Part shown: positions 25,998-35,100 of the stretch, in pieces
Numbering within the stretch: the first letter of the stretch is position 1
Layout of the letters: the number at the start of each line of letters is the position of its first letter
Assembly (NCBI RefSeq): GCF_030269515.1
Contig: NZ_BSTM01000017.1
Location: forward strand, 90,299-154,298
Origin: Actinomadura sp. NBRC 104412
GTDB taxonomy: Bacteria > Actinomycetota > Actinomycetes > Streptosporangiales > Streptosporangiaceae
Length of the DNA stretch: 64,000 nucleotides
Direction: 5' to 3'
Program-made: the position numbers and the translations under genes
The notes under the pieces: generated by a model
Database searches by the model: none
Seen by the model: only the letters and a program-made list of their open reading frames with translations
Told to the model about the DNA's origin: nothing

Positions 25998-26003
25998 CGG
26001 AGC

Positions 26004-27419
26004 GTGACCAGCAGCCAACCCGAAGGGCTCTTCGACTACCCGGGGGCCGCGCCGGATCCCGAGCCCGCCCCCGTACCGCCGGGCGACGGGGCGCGGCAGC
26101 CGCTGGCGGTGCGGATGCGGCCGCGGTCGCTGGACGAGGTCGTCGGCCAGCGGCACCTGCTCGGCCCGGGGACACCCATCCGGCAGCTCGTCGACCGGGA
26201 CGCGCCCATGTCGCTGGTGCTGTGGGGCCCGCCGGGCACCGGCAAGACCACCCTGGCCACGGTCGTCAGCCATGTCACCTCCCGCCGCTTCGTGGAGATC
26301 TCCGCGGTGAGCGACGGGGTGAAGCGGGTGCGGGCCGAAATCGACCTGGCCCGGCGGGAGCTGGGCATGAGCGGCCGCCAGACGCTGCTGTTCGTCGACG
26401 AGGTGCACCGCTTCAACAAGGCCCAGCAGGACGCGCTGCTGCCCGCGGTCGAGAACCGCTGGGTCTCCTTCATCGGCGCCACCACGGAGAACCCGTTCTT
26501 CTCGGTGATCAGCCCGCTGCTGTCCCGCTCGCTGCTGCTCACCCTGGAGCCGCTCGGGGAGGACGAGCTGCGTGAGGTGGTGCGGCGGGCGGTGGCCGAC
26601 GAACGCGGCCTGAACGGCCGGGTCGAGCTGGACGCCGCCGCCGAGGACCATCTGATCAGGCTGGCCGGCGGCGACGCCCGCCGCACCCTGACCTACCTGG
26701 AGGCCGCCGCCCTGGCCGTCGAGCGGGACGGCGGCGACGGGGCGCCCGCGCGGATCGGCGTGGAGGTGCTGGAGAGGGCCGTCGACCGCGCCGCCGTCCG
26801 CTACGACCGCGAGGGCGACCAGCACTACGACGTCATCAGCGCGTTCATCAAGAGCATCCGGGGCAGCGACGTCGACGCCGCGCTGCACTACCTCGCCCGG
26901 ATGATCGAGGCGGGCGAGGACCCCCGGTTCATCGCGCGGCGGCTGATCGTGCACGCCAGCGAGGACATCGGGATGGCCGACCCGACGGCGTTGCAGACCG
27001 CGATCGCGGCCGCGCACGCGGTGGAGTTCGTCGGGCTGCCCGAGGCGAGGATCAACCTGGCGCAGGCCGTGATCCACCTGTCCCTCGCGCCCAAGTCCAA
27101 CGCGGTCGTCACGGCCGTGGACGCGGCGCTCGGGGACGTCAGGAAGGGCGACGCCGGACCCGTCCCCGGGCACCTGCGCGACACGCACTACAAAGGTGCG
27201 GCCAGGATCGGGCACGGGGAGGGCTACAAGTACGCCCACGACCACCCGGGCGGCGTCGTCCAGCAGCAGTACGCGCCCGACGCGATCCACGGCCGCCGGT
27301 ACTACCGGCCCACCCGGCACGGCGCCGAGGCCCGGTTCTCGGACGTGCTGGCGCGCATCCGTTCCGTCCTGCGGGGTGGGAAGGGGCCGGACGGCGGCCG
27401 GTCCGGCGGGCACGAGTGA
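26004..27419 (+). CDS. rarA: Replication-associated recombination AAA+ ATPase RarA
   Basis: RarA (MgsA/WRNIP1) acts at stalled forks. The 471-residue protein has an N-terminal tail, RPRSLDEVVGQRHLLGPG, Walker A GPPGTGKTTLA, Walker B LLFVDEVHRFNKAQQD, sensor 1 GATTENPFFSV, SRSLLLTLEPL, and the C-terminal tetramerisation/MgsA domain (SAFIKSIRGSDVDAALHYLARMIEAGEDP, YKYAHDHPGG). The GTG start fits a leaderless message. Its product may cooperate with the ruvCAB and ruvX products coded nearby. Confidence 0.94.
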   Translation: MTSSQPEGLFDYPGAAPDPEPAPVPPGDGARQPLAVRMRPRSLDEVVGQRHLLGPGTPIRQLVDRDAPMSLVLWGPPGTGKTTLATVVSHVTSRRFVEISAVSDGVKRVRAEIDLARRELGMSGRQTLLFVDEVHRFNKAQQDALLPAVENRWVSFIGATTENPFFSVISPLLSRSLLLTLEPLGEDELREVVRRAVADERGLNGRVELDAAAEDHLIRLAGGDARRTLTYLEAAALAVERDGGDGAPARIGVEVLERAVDRAAVRYDREGDQHYDVISAFIKSIRGSDVDAALHYLARMIEAGEDPRFIARRLIVHASEDIGMADPTALQTAIAAAHAVEFVGLPEARINLAQAVIHLSLAPKSNAVVTAVDAALGDVRKGDAGPVPGHLRDTHYKGAARIGHGEGYKYAHDHPGGVVQQQYAPDAIHGRRYYRPTRHGAEARFSDVLARIRSVLRGGKGPDGGRSGGHE

Positions 27420-27640
27420 TCCGATCTTTCCCGCCGTTGCTCCCGGCATCGGCGGCTTCCGCCCGGTAGCCTGCCCGCAGGGCAGGTGCGGCGACCGGGC
27501 ACGGCGGGGGCCGGTGACCACGGTAGGGTCTTCGCAGACCGGGCCCGGGAGGCGGCCGGGCGCCCGCCGGAGGGCCGGCCACCCGTCCCGCCGCCCGGCC
27601 CGAGCCCACGAACACAGCGACTCAGCGGAGACGAACCCCG

Positions 27641-28063
27641 ATGCTCACTGGTGGACAGGTGGCCGGCCTGATCGTGGCCGTGTTCTGGGCCGTGCTGGTC
27701 TCCTTCCTGGCGCTGACCCTGCTCAGGCTCGCCCGGCTGCTGAACGAGGCGGGCAAGCTCGTCGCCGACCTCGCCGACCAGGCAGGCCCGCTGATGGAGG
27801 ACATGACCCGTACGGTGCGCCGCGCCAACGAGCAGCTTGGCCGCACCGACGTCATCACCCGGCAGGTCCACGGGGTCACGCGGAACGTCTCGGCGGTGAC
27901 CACGATCATGACCTCGGTGGTGGGCGGGCCGCTGGTGAAGGCCGCCGCCTTCTCCTACGGCGTCCGCAAGGCGCTGAGCAACCGCGCCGGGCAGCCGCAC
28001 GGCGGCGACGGCGCGTCCCGGCCGCAGCTCCAGGCGCGGCACGACGGCAAGAGGCGCGGGTGA
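27641..28063 (+). CDS. DUF948 membrane protein
   Basis: This 140-residue protein has one N-terminal TM (about 6-27, QVAGLIVAVFWAVLVSFLAL) and a cytosolic DUF948 helical region (LADQAGPLMEDMTRTVRRANEQLGR), ending in a basic tail. Function is unknown; general-stress relatives are known in Firmicutes. The upstream 220 bases hold GC-rich hairpins and a TAGGGT -10-like box (27524-27529). Its neighbours DUF6167 and alaS follow on the same strand, the usual actinobacterial order. Confidence 0.85.
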   Translation: MLTGGQVAGLIVAVFWAVLVSFLALTLLRLARLLNEAGKLVADLADQAGPLMEDMTRTVRRANEQLGRTDVITRQVHGVTRNVSAVTTIMTSVVGGPLVKAAAFSYGVRKALSNRAGQPHGGDGASRPQLQARHDGKRRG

Positions 28064-28109
28064 GCCCGCGGACCGGCCCGCGGACGGATCCCGGGCGAAG
28101 CGAGGCACA

Positions 28110-28430
28110 ATGAGAAGACTGTTCTGGCTCTCGGTCGGCGCCGGTGCGGGCATCTACGCCACGCACCGGGTCAAGCGGCGGGTGGAGCGCATCGCTCAAG
28201 CCTGGTCACCCGGGGGCGTGGCGGCCCGTGCCGTCACCGCGGGACAGGGCGCGGGCGACCGGTTGAGGCATTTCGCCCTGGACGTACGTACGGAGATGCG
28301 GGCACGCGAGGCCCAGCTTCGGGAGGCCGCCCGGATGGACGAGGCGCCGCCCGATCCGGAGGGCCCGCCGCGCCGCGTCCTGCGCGCACCGCGTTACACG
28401 ATCATCGACGATGAGAAGGATGGCCACTGA
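28110..28430 (+). CDS. DUF6167 small protein upstream of alaS
   Basis: The 106-residue protein has a short hydrophobic N-terminus (LFWLSVGAGAGIYATHRVKRR), then basic amphipathic helices (LRHFALDVRTEMRAREAQLREAA). The layout matches the actinobacterial DUF6167 family found directly before alaS. It ends two bases before the alaS start, so the pair is certainly co-transcribed. No activity is known. Confidence 0.8.
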   Translation: MRRLFWLSVGAGAGIYATHRVKRRVERIAQAWSPGGVAARAVTAGQGAGDRLRHFALDVRTEMRAREAQLREAARMDEAPPDPEGPPRRVLRAPRYTIIDDEKDGH

Positions 28431-28432
28431 TC

Positions 28433-31102
28433 ATGGAGTCGGCAGAGGTCGCACGGCGCTTCCTCGGGTTCTTCGAGGAGCGCGGGCACACCGTGGTGCC
28501 CTCGGCCAGCCTGATCGCCGAAGACCCCACGCTGCTGCTGGTGAACGCGGGCATGGTCCCGTTCAAGCCGTACTTCCTGGGCCAGCGCACCCCGCCCGCC
28601 GCGCGGATGACCAGCGCGCAGAAGTGCGTGCGCACACCCGACATCGACGAGGTCGGCAAGACCACCAGGCACGCCACCTTCTTCCAGATGCTGGGCAACT
28701 TCTCCATCGGCGACTACTTCAAGGAAGGCGCGATCCCGTTCGCCTGGGAGCTGCTCACCCGCCCCCGGTCCGACGGCGGGTTCGGCTTCCCCGAGGACAG
28801 GCTGTGGGTCACCGTCTTCCACGACGACGACGAGGCGGCCGCCATCTGGCACGACAAGGTGGGCCTGCCGCAGGAGCGCATCCAGCGGCGCGGCCTGGCC
28901 GACAACTACTGGCACATGGGCGTGCCCGGACCCGGCGGCCCCTGCTCGGAGATCTACTACGACCGCGGCCCCGACTACGGCCGCGAGGGCGGCCCCGTCG
29001 TGGACGAGGACCGGTACCTGGAGGTCTGGAACCTGGTCTTCATGCAGTCACAGCTCGGCGAGGTCCGGTCCAAGACCGACTTCGACACCGTGGGCGACCT
29101 GCCGGCCAAGAACATCGACACCGGCATGGGCCTGGAGCGGATGGCCGCGATCCTCCAGGGCGTCGACAACATCTACGAGACCGACACGCTCTGGAAGGTG
29201 CTGGACCGCGCCGCCGAGCTCACCGGCTCCCGCTACGGCGCCGACCAGCGGGCGGACGTGTCGCTGCGGGTGATCGCCGACCATGTGCGCAGCGGCACGA
29301 TGATGGTCGCCGACGGGATCCGCCCCGGCAACGAGGGCCGCGGGTACGTGCTGCGCCGCATCCTGCGCCGCTCGATCCGCAACCTGCGGCTGCTGGGCGG
29401 CCAGGAGGCGGGCCTGATGCACGCGCTGACCGAGGTCGCGATCGCCACGATGGGCGAGCAGTACCCCGACCTGATCCGCACCGCCCCCACGATCCACACG
29501 GTGATCGACGCGGAGGAGGACTCCTTCCTGCAGACGCTGCGCACCGGCACCGCCATCTTCGACACGGCGGTGGAGGAGGCGAGGCGGGCGGGGCGCCCGG
29601 CGCTGGCGGGCGACCAGGCGTTCAAGCTGCACGACACCTACGGGTTCCCGATCGACCTGACCCTGGAGATGGCGGCCGAGCAGGGCCTCCAGGTGGACGA
29701 GGAAGGGTTCCGTCGGCTCATGCAGGAGCAGCGGGACCGGGCCAAGCGCGACGCCCGCGAGAAGAAGTCCGGCAACCTGGACGTCTCCGTCCTGGACGAC
29801 CTGCTCACCAGCGCGGGCGGCGCGGTCGAGTTCACCGGCTACGGCGAGGTCAGCGGCGAGGCGCGGCTGGCCGGGCTGCTGATCAACGGCGCCAACGTGC
29901 CCGCGGCGGGCGAGGGCGCCCAGGTCGAGGTGGTGCTGGACCGCACGCCCTTCTACGCCGAGGGCGGCGGCCAGCTCGCCGACCACGGCGTGATCCGGGC
30001 GGGCAACGGCGCGGTCATCGAGGTCGACGACGTGCAGTCCCCGCTGACCGGGCTGATCGTCCACCGCGGCCGGGTGGTGTCCGGTGAGGCGCAGGTCGGC
30101 GACACCGTCTACGCCGAGATCGACCTTGGGCGGCGCCGCGCGATCTCCCGTTCGCACACCGCGACCCACATGGTGCACGCCGGGTTCCGCCGCGCGCTGG
30201 GCGAGTCGGCCGCGCAGGCGGGCTCGGAGAACTCCCCGGGCCGGTTCCGGTTCGACTTCACCGCCTCGGGCCCCGTCCCGCCGAGCGTCCTGCGCGACGT
30301 CGAGGACGAGGTCAACGAGGTCCTGGTGAACGACCTGGACGTGCGGGCCTTCCACACCTCGATCGAGCAGGCCCGCTCGATGGGCGCGCTGGCGCTGTTC
30401 GGCGAGAAGTACGGCGACGAGGTCCGGGTCGTGGAGGTCGGGGACTACTCGCGGGAGCTGTGCGGCGGCACCCATGTCGCGCGCTCCGGCCAGCTCGGCC
30501 TGATCAAGGTGCTGGGCGAGTCGTCCATCGGCGCGGGGGTGCGCCGGGTGGAGGCGCTGGTCGGCATCGACGCGTTCCGGTTCCTGGCCCGCGAGAGCGT
30601 CCTGGTGGCGCAGCTCTCGGAGCAGCTCAAGGCGCGCAAGGAGGAGCTGCCCGAGCGGATCTCCGGTGTCGTGGGCCGGCTCCGCGACGCCGAGCGGGAG
30701 CTGGAGCGGCTGCGCTCCCGCGAGGTGCTGGCGGTCGCGGCGTCCCTGGCGGGCGGCGCCCGCGACCTGGGCGGCGTGGCCTTCGTGGCGCACCGCGCGC
30801 CCGACGGCACCGGCGCCGACGACCTGCGCAAGCTCGCGGTGGACGTGCGCGGGCGGCTCAGCGCCGGGCCGGCGGTCGTCGTGGTCGCCGGGGTGCCCAA
30901 GGACCGCCCGGTGGTGGTGATCGCCACCACCGAGGGCGCCAGGGGACGCGGCCTGAAGGCCGGTGCGCTGGTCGGCGTCGCCGCCAAGGCGCTCGGCGGC
31001 GGAGGCGGCGGGAAGGACGACCTCGCGCAGGGCGGCGGCAGCGACCCCGCCGCCATCGACGAGGCGCTGAGGGCCGTCGAGAACGCCGTAGGGGCCTCAT
31101 GA
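28433..31102 (+). CDS. alaS: Alanyl-tRNA synthetase
   Basis: This 889-residue class II synthetase charges tRNA-Ala. The catalytic core begins FLGFFEERGHTVVPSASL; motif 2 is near RHATFFQMLGNFSIGDYF. The editing domain has both zinc motifs (HTATHMVH and CGGTHV). The C-terminal coiled coil and C-Ala domain (GGGGGGKDDLAQGGG) are complete. Its stop overlaps the start of a 13-codon reading frame that itself overlaps ruvX. Confidence 0.96.
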   Translation: MESAEVARRFLGFFEERGHTVVPSASLIAEDPTLLLVNAGMVPFKPYFLGQRTPPAARMTSAQKCVRTPDIDEVGKTTRHATFFQMLGNFSIGDYFKEGAIPFAWELLTRPRSDGGFGFPEDRLWVTVFHDDDEAAAIWHDKVGLPQERIQRRGLADNYWHMGVPGPGGPCSEIYYDRGPDYGREGGPVVDEDRYLEVWNLVFMQSQLGEVRSKTDFDTVGDLPAKNIDTGMGLERMAAILQGVDNIYETDTLWKVLDRAAELTGSRYGADQRADVSLRVIADHVRSGTMMVADGIRPGNEGRGYVLRRILRRSIRNLRLLGGQEAGLMHALTEVAIATMGEQYPDLIRTAPTIHTVIDAEEDSFLQTLRTGTAIFDTAVEEARRAGRPALAGDQAFKLHDTYGFPIDLTLEMAAEQGLQVDEEGFRRLMQEQRDRAKRDAREKKSGNLDVSVLDDLLTSAGGAVEFTGYGEVSGEARLAGLLINGANVPAAGEGAQVEVVLDRTPFYAEGGGQLADHGVIRAGNGAVIEVDDVQSPLTGLIVHRGRVVSGEAQVGDTVYAEIDLGRRRAISRSHTATHMVHAGFRRALGESAAQAGSENSPGRFRFDFTASGPVPPSVLRDVEDEVNEVLVNDLDVRAFHTSIEQARSMGALALFGEKYGDEVRVVEVGDYSRELCGGTHVARSGQLGLIKVLGESSIGAGVRRVEALVGIDAFRFLARESVLVAQLSEQLKARKEELPERISGVVGRLRDAERELERLRSREVLAVAASLAGGARDLGGVAFVAHRAPDGTGADDLRKLAVDVRGRLSAGPAVVVVAGVPKDRPVVVIATTEGARGRGLKAGALVGVAAKALGGGGGGKDDLAQGGGSDPAAIDEALRAVENAVGAS

Positions 31103-31140
31103 TCGAGCAGTCCGGGGCGCGCGGCTCGGCGGGCCGATGA
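31099..31140 (+). CDS. 13-codon bridging frame between alaS and ruvX
   Basis: ATG 31099 overlaps the alaS TGA (ATGA); the frame reads MIEQSGARGSAGR and stops at a TGA overlapping the ruvX ATG at 31137 (ATGA again). It has no Shine-Dalgarno of its own beyond coupling. It may simply be a spacer that lets ribosomes re-start twice; a functional peptide is unlikely. Confidence 0.3.
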   Translation: MIEQSGARGSAGR

Positions 31141-31595
31141 GACAGGGCGTGCGGCTCGGGGTGGACGTGGGGTCGGTACGGATCGGCGTGGCGCGCAGCG
31201 ATCCAGGGGGGATCCTCGCCACGCCCCTTGAGACGGTCGCACGGGGGAAGGGGGATCTCGACCGGCTCGTCGCCTTGGCGGCCGAGCACGAGGCGGTGGA
31301 GGTGGTCGTGGGGCTGCCGACGTCGCTGTCGGGCCGCGAGGGGCCGGCCGCGCAGGCGGCCAGGGAGTTCGCGGTACGGCTGGCCGCACGGCTGCCCGCG
31401 GACACCGTCCGGCTGTACGACGAGCGGCTCACGACGGTGACGGCCGAGAACGGGCTGCGGGCCGGGGGAGTGCGCGGCAGGGCCCGCCGCCAGGTCGTGG
31501 ATCAGGCCGCGGCGGCCGTGCTGCTGCAGGCGGCTCTGGACGGGGAGAGGTTGACTGGGCAACCCCCAGGCGAGATCGTCCGGAGAGGCTCATGA
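31137..31595 (+). CDS. ruvX: RuvX/YqgF family RNase H-like nuclease
   Basis: The 152-residue protein has the RNase H fold: first acidic residue in RLGVDVGSVRIGVARSD, then VVVGLPTSLSGREGPAA and the later acidic DERLTTVTAE and VVDQAAAAVLLQ. E. coli YqgF matures 16S rRNA; the family is also called a putative Holliday junction resolvase. It sits in the widely conserved alaS-ruvX-mltG-aroE order, overlapping mltG by four bases. Confidence 0.92.
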   Translation: MRQGVRLGVDVGSVRIGVARSDPGGILATPLETVARGKGDLDRLVALAAEHEAVEVVVGLPTSLSGREGPAAQAAREFAVRLAARLPADTVRLYDERLTTVTAENGLRAGGVRGRARRQVVDQAAAAVLLQAALDGERLTGQPPGEIVRRGS

Positions 31596-32884
31596 ACGAC
31601 TTGGACCTGTTCTCCGACCCCGACCCCTACGGTGACCGCGGCTACGGCGACCGCCGCCACCGTGGCGGTCGCGACCCCCGGAGGGGCGGCAGGCCACCGG
31701 CGCGGCAGCAGCGGGACCAGCGCGGGCGTCAGCGGCAGGGTCAGCGTCAGCGGCCAGGTCAGCGGCCAGGTCAGCGGCCAGGCCAGCGCGAGCGGTACGG
31801 CCGGCCCGACCGGCAGAAACGCAAGCGCCGCAGCGGGCGCGCGGCGTTCCTGTTCTCCCTGGCGTTCCTGGTGGCGGTGCTCGGCACCGGCGGCGTGCTC
31901 GGCGTCGCGTGGATCGACAAGCGGCTGAACCCGCCGGACTACGAGGGCGCGGGCACGGGCGCCGTCACGGTCCAGATCAAGGACGGCGACACCGGCCTCA
32001 CCATCGCCCGCACGCTGCTGAACCACCAGGTCGTCAAGAGCACGCAGGCGTTCGTGGAGGAGTACGCCAAGCATCCGAAGGCGTCGGGGATCCAGCCGGG
32101 CTTCTACCAGATGCGCAGACGGATGTCGTCGGCGGCGGCCGTGGCGCTGCTGCTGGACCCCAAGTCCCGGTCCGGCAACCAGATCACGATCCCCGAGGGC
32201 CTGCGGGTGACCCAGGTCATCGACCAACTGGCCAAGAAGACGGGGATCCCGCTCAAGGACTTCCAGGCCGTCCTCAAGGACCCCGACCGGCTCGGGCTGC
32301 CGCCCTACGCCAAGGGCAAGGTCGAGGGCTACCTGTTCCCCGGCCAGTACAATCTGGACCCCAACGGCTCGGCCGAGCAGATCCTCAAGGCGATGGTGGA
32401 CAGGTTCCACCGGTTCGCCCAGGACAAGGACCTGGTGGCGCGGGCGCGGCAGGCCAGGATGAACCCCGGCACGGTGATCACGATGGCCAGCCTGATCCAG
32501 GCCGAGAGCGGCCGTCCCGACGACATGCCGAAGATCTCACGGGTGATCTACAACCGGCTGCAGCGCAAACCGCCGCTGTTCCTGAAGTTCGACAGCACCA
32601 CGCTGTACGGCCTGGGCAAGTACGGGATCATCGCCAGCAACGAGGACATCAGATCCAAGAACCGCTACAACACCTACAATTACCCGGGGCTGCCACCGGG
32701 CGCGATCTCCAACCCGGGCGAGGCGGCGATCGACGCCGTCTTCGAGCCCGCCGAGGGAACGTGGCTGTTCTTCGTGGCCACCGACCCCAAGAACCGGATC
32801 ACCAAGTTCGCCACCACCGAGGCCGAGTTCGACCGGCTCAGGGCGGAACTGGAACGCAACCTCAGGGCCCAGGGAGGGAACTAG
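31592..32884 (+). CDS. mltG: Endolytic murein transglycosylase MltG
   Basis: MltG cleaves nascent glycan and so ends peptidoglycan chains. The 430-residue protein has an Arg/Gln/Gly-rich cytosolic N-terminus (about 1-85) with repeated GQRP, one TM (about 87-108), a LysM-like domain (VQIKDGDTGLTIARTLL) and the YceG catalytic domain. The catalytic Glu is E305 in ASLIQAESG; YNTYNYPGLPPGAISNPG is also intact. Start ATG 31592 overlaps ruvX; the stop overlaps the aroE GTG. Confidence 0.94.
   Translation: MNDLDLFSDPDPYGDRGYGDRRHRGGRDPRRGGRPPARQQRDQRGRQRQGQRQRPGQRPGQRPGQRERYGRPDRQKRKRRSGRAAFLFSLAFLVAVLGTGGVLGVAWIDKRLNPPDYEGAGTGAVTVQIKDGDTGLTIARTLLNHQVVKSTQAFVEEYAKHPKASGIQPGFYQMRRRMSSAAAVALLLDPKSRSGNQITIPEGLRVTQVIDQLAKKTGIPLKDFQAVLKDPDRLGLPPYAKGKVEGYLFPGQYNLDPNGSAEQILKAMVDRFHRFAQDKDLVARARQARMNPGTVITMASLIQAESGRPDDMPKISRVIYNRLQRKPPLFLKFDSTTLYGLGKYGIIASNEDIRSKNRYNTYNYPGLPPGAISNPGEAAIDAVFEPAEGTWLFFVATDPKNRITKFATTEAEFDRLRAELERNLRAQGGN
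31747..31782 (+). repeat. Three 12-bp tandem repeats in mltG
   Basis: TCAGCGGCCAGG occurs three times without a mismatch (31747-31782), coding for the repeated GQRP in the cytosolic tail. In-frame copy-number change would alter tail length only. Confidence 0.8.
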
Positions 32885-33717
32885 TGGCACGGGCCGCCGT
32901 GCTCGGCAAGCCGATCGAGCACTCGCTGTCCCCGGTGCTGCACACCGCCGCGTACGCGGCGATGGGCCTGGACGACTGGGTGTACGAGGCGTACGAGTGC
33001 GACGAGACCGGTCTGTGGGGGTTCCTTGAGGCGCTTGACGAGGGCTGGGCGGGGCTGTCGCTGACGATGCCGCTCAAGCGGACGGCGCTGAAGCTGGCGG
33101 ACACCGTGTCCGGCCTGGCCAGGGCCGTGGGCGGCGCGAACACGATCGTGCTGCGGGACGGCCGCAGGCACGCCGACAACACCGACGTGCACGGCATGGT
33201 GGCGGCGCTCACCGAGGCGGGGCTGGGCGCCCCGGCGTCGGCGCTGGTGCTGGGCGGGGGCGCGACGGCGGCCTCGGCGCTGGCGGCGCTGGCCGAGCTG
33301 GGCCTGACCAAGGCGTCGATGGCGGTGCGCAACCCCGACCGCGCCGCGGAGTCGGTCGCGGTGGGCCGCAGGTTCGGGCTGACGCTGCGGGTCGGGCCGC
33401 TGGACCGGCTGCCGGACCTGCTGGGGACCGACCTGGTCGTCTCGACGCTGCCGGGGATCGCCGCGGACCCGTACGCCGCCCAGATCGCGGCGTCCGGCGC
33501 GGCCCTGTTCGACGTGGTGTACGCGCCGTGGCCGACGACGTCGGCGGCGGCGGTGCGGGCGGCGGGCGGCGTGGTGGTCGGCGGGTTCGACATGCTGCTC
33601 CACCAGGCCGCGCGACAGGTCGAGCTGATGACGGGCCGTGCGGACGTGCCGGTGGCGGCGATGCGCGCCGCGGGCGAGGCCGAACTGGCGCGCCGCGCCG
33701 CCGAGGCCCGCGCCTGA
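32884..33717 (+). CDS. aroE: Shikimate dehydrogenase
   Basis: AroE reduces 3-dehydroshikimate with NADPH. The 277-residue protein has the substrate motif VLGKPIEHSLSPVLH, the catalytic lysine and SLTMPLKRTALKLAD, NTDVHGMVAAL, and the nucleotide loop VLGGGATAASALAAL. GTG 32884 shares a base with the mltG stop (TAGTG), after GGGAGGG. This ends the alaS block; the other aro genes are not present downstream. Confidence 0.93.
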   Translation: MARAAVLGKPIEHSLSPVLHTAAYAAMGLDDWVYEAYECDETGLWGFLEALDEGWAGLSLTMPLKRTALKLADTVSGLARAVGGANTIVLRDGRRHADNTDVHGMVAALTEAGLGAPASALVLGGGATAASALAALAELGLTKASMAVRNPDRAAESVAVGRRFGLTLRVGPLDRLPDLLGTDLVVSTLPGIAADPYAAQIAASGAALFDVVYAPWPTTSAAAVRAAGGVVVGGFDMLLHQAARQVELMTGRADVPVAAMRAAGEAELARRAAEARA

Positions 33718-33729
33718 GCGCCTTCCGCG

Positions 33730-35100
33730 TTACGCCGGGGTGTGGTCGCGGGGACGGGGCGCCGGCGGGATCGACGGTGTCCGGCGGCGCTTCATGGCCT
33801 CGTGCGTCAGCGTCAGCACGATGGGCAGGATCACGCTGAACCAGAAGTCCTTCCAGCCCCAGGCGCCGGCGGCGACACCGGCGAGGCTGCCCAGCGTGAC
33901 CAGTGCGAGCACCAGGACCGTCCAGTGCCGCTTGAACAACCGCACCACGTCGATGTACGGCGGAGGCGCGGGCAGCAGGCTGGACAGGGGCCGGTCGCGG
34001 GCGTGTGCCCGCTGGACGACCGTGGCGTCCGGCATCCAGTGCACCACTTCCTTCGGGTGCAGCAGGGGATACCTGGACAGTTCGATCAGCGCTTCCAGCC
34101 GCCACCACAGCGTCCACAGGGACGCGCGGCCGCTGCCGGGGTAGCCGTTCCAGCGCGGGTTGGTGTCCTTCCCCTCGACGAGGGTCTGGAACGCGTGCGC
34201 GATGGTGGGGCCGCGCGGCCCCCGCGGATCCTTCAGCAGCGCCATGAGCGCGATCGGCAGGCCGTAATGCCACAGGGCCAGCCGCCAGACCGGCTTGGCG
34301 CCGTCGCCGTGCGGGGACACGTCGTAGGTCTCGATCCACTTGTGCTCGTCGTCGGGATCGAAGTGGTCGTGCAGCCAGTCGTAGGCGGCCAGCAGCCGGT
34401 CGTCGTGCTGGTCCGGGCGCGCCTCGGCCAGCGTCACCAGCACGAACGCGGTGTGCGTGACCGTGGGCGAGGCCATGGGCGTCGGCCCCCAGCCGGGGCG
34501 TTGCCCCGTCCGGTCGGCGGTCAGCCACTGCACGCCCCGCTCGATGGCCGGGTCGTACGGGTTGAGCTGGGTGAGGGCGCGCAGCGCCAGGCAGGTCAGC
34601 CACACCCGGGACGGGCAGCCCAGCAGCGAGCCCCAGCCGCCGTCGGGGTTCTGGTTGTTCAGCAGCCAGTCGTAGGCGCGCCGCGCGTCGGGCGCGTCGC
34701 CGCGCAGGTCGCACCGGGAACGGATGAGGAACCTGGCGATCCACGCGGTGGCCTCGACGACGGGCATCCCCAGGCTCGTCTTCGTGGACCAGCCGCCGTC
34801 CCTGAGCCGGTCACCGGACGAGATCTGCCGCGAGGTGAGGCACGCCAGCCCCTCGTCGAAGTGTTCGAACTTGTGTCCGGTCTCGGTGAAGGCGAGCAAT
34901 CCCACGGCGGTCGCCGTGCTGCCCGGTTCCGGACGTGTCAGGTCGTGGTACCAGCCGCCGCCGTCGCCCTCGGCGACCGCGTACGAGTCGCGCAGAAGGC
35001 CGATGGACTCGTCAAGACGAGCAGTGAGGACGGCCATGTCCAGCGCGGGAGGCCGGGGGGCCGAGATCGCCGTCCTGCGGACGAGGTAGGAGTACTGCAC
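33730..35100 (-). CDS. Membrane-anchored prenyltransferase/squalene-oxidase-repeat (alpha/alpha toroid) protein
   Basis: This 456-residue protein has QW-like repeats of the terpene-cyclase/prenyltransferase toroid: EGDGGGWYHDL, LRDGGWSTKTSLG, NPDGGWGSLLG and RPGWGPTPMAS. A DPDD tetrad occurs at 248-251 but not in the usual DXDDTA setting. Two TM segments follow (about 395-437), then a basic Pro-rich cytosolic tail. Cyclase chemistry is unproven; the toroid may bind lipid or protein instead. GTG 35100 has a GAAGG Shine-Dalgarno. It is divergent from the HIT gene and convergent with aroE. Together with the HIT, PfkB and NUDIX genes it forms an accessory-looking cluster. Confidence 0.75.
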   Translation of the reverse strand: MQYSYLVRRTAISAPRPPALDMAVLTARLDESIGLLRDSYAVAEGDGGGWYHDLTRPEPGSTATAVGLLAFTETGHKFEHFDEGLACLTSRQISSGDRLRDGGWSTKTSLGMPVVEATAWIARFLIRSRCDLRGDAPDARRAYDWLLNNQNPDGGWGSLLGCPSRVWLTCLALRALTQLNPYDPAIERGVQWLTADRTGQRPGWGPTPMASPTVTHTAFVLVTLAEARPDQHDDRLLAAYDWLHDHFDPDDEHKWIETYDVSPHGDGAKPVWRLALWHYGLPIALMALLKDPRGPRGPTIAHAFQTLVEGKDTNPRWNGYPGSGRASLWTLWWRLEALIELSRYPLLHPKEVVHWMPDATVVQRAHARDRPLSSLLPAPPPYIDVVRLFKRHWTVLVLALVTLGSLAGVAAGAWGWKDFWFSVILPIVLTLTHEAMKRRRTPSIPPAPRPRDHTPA

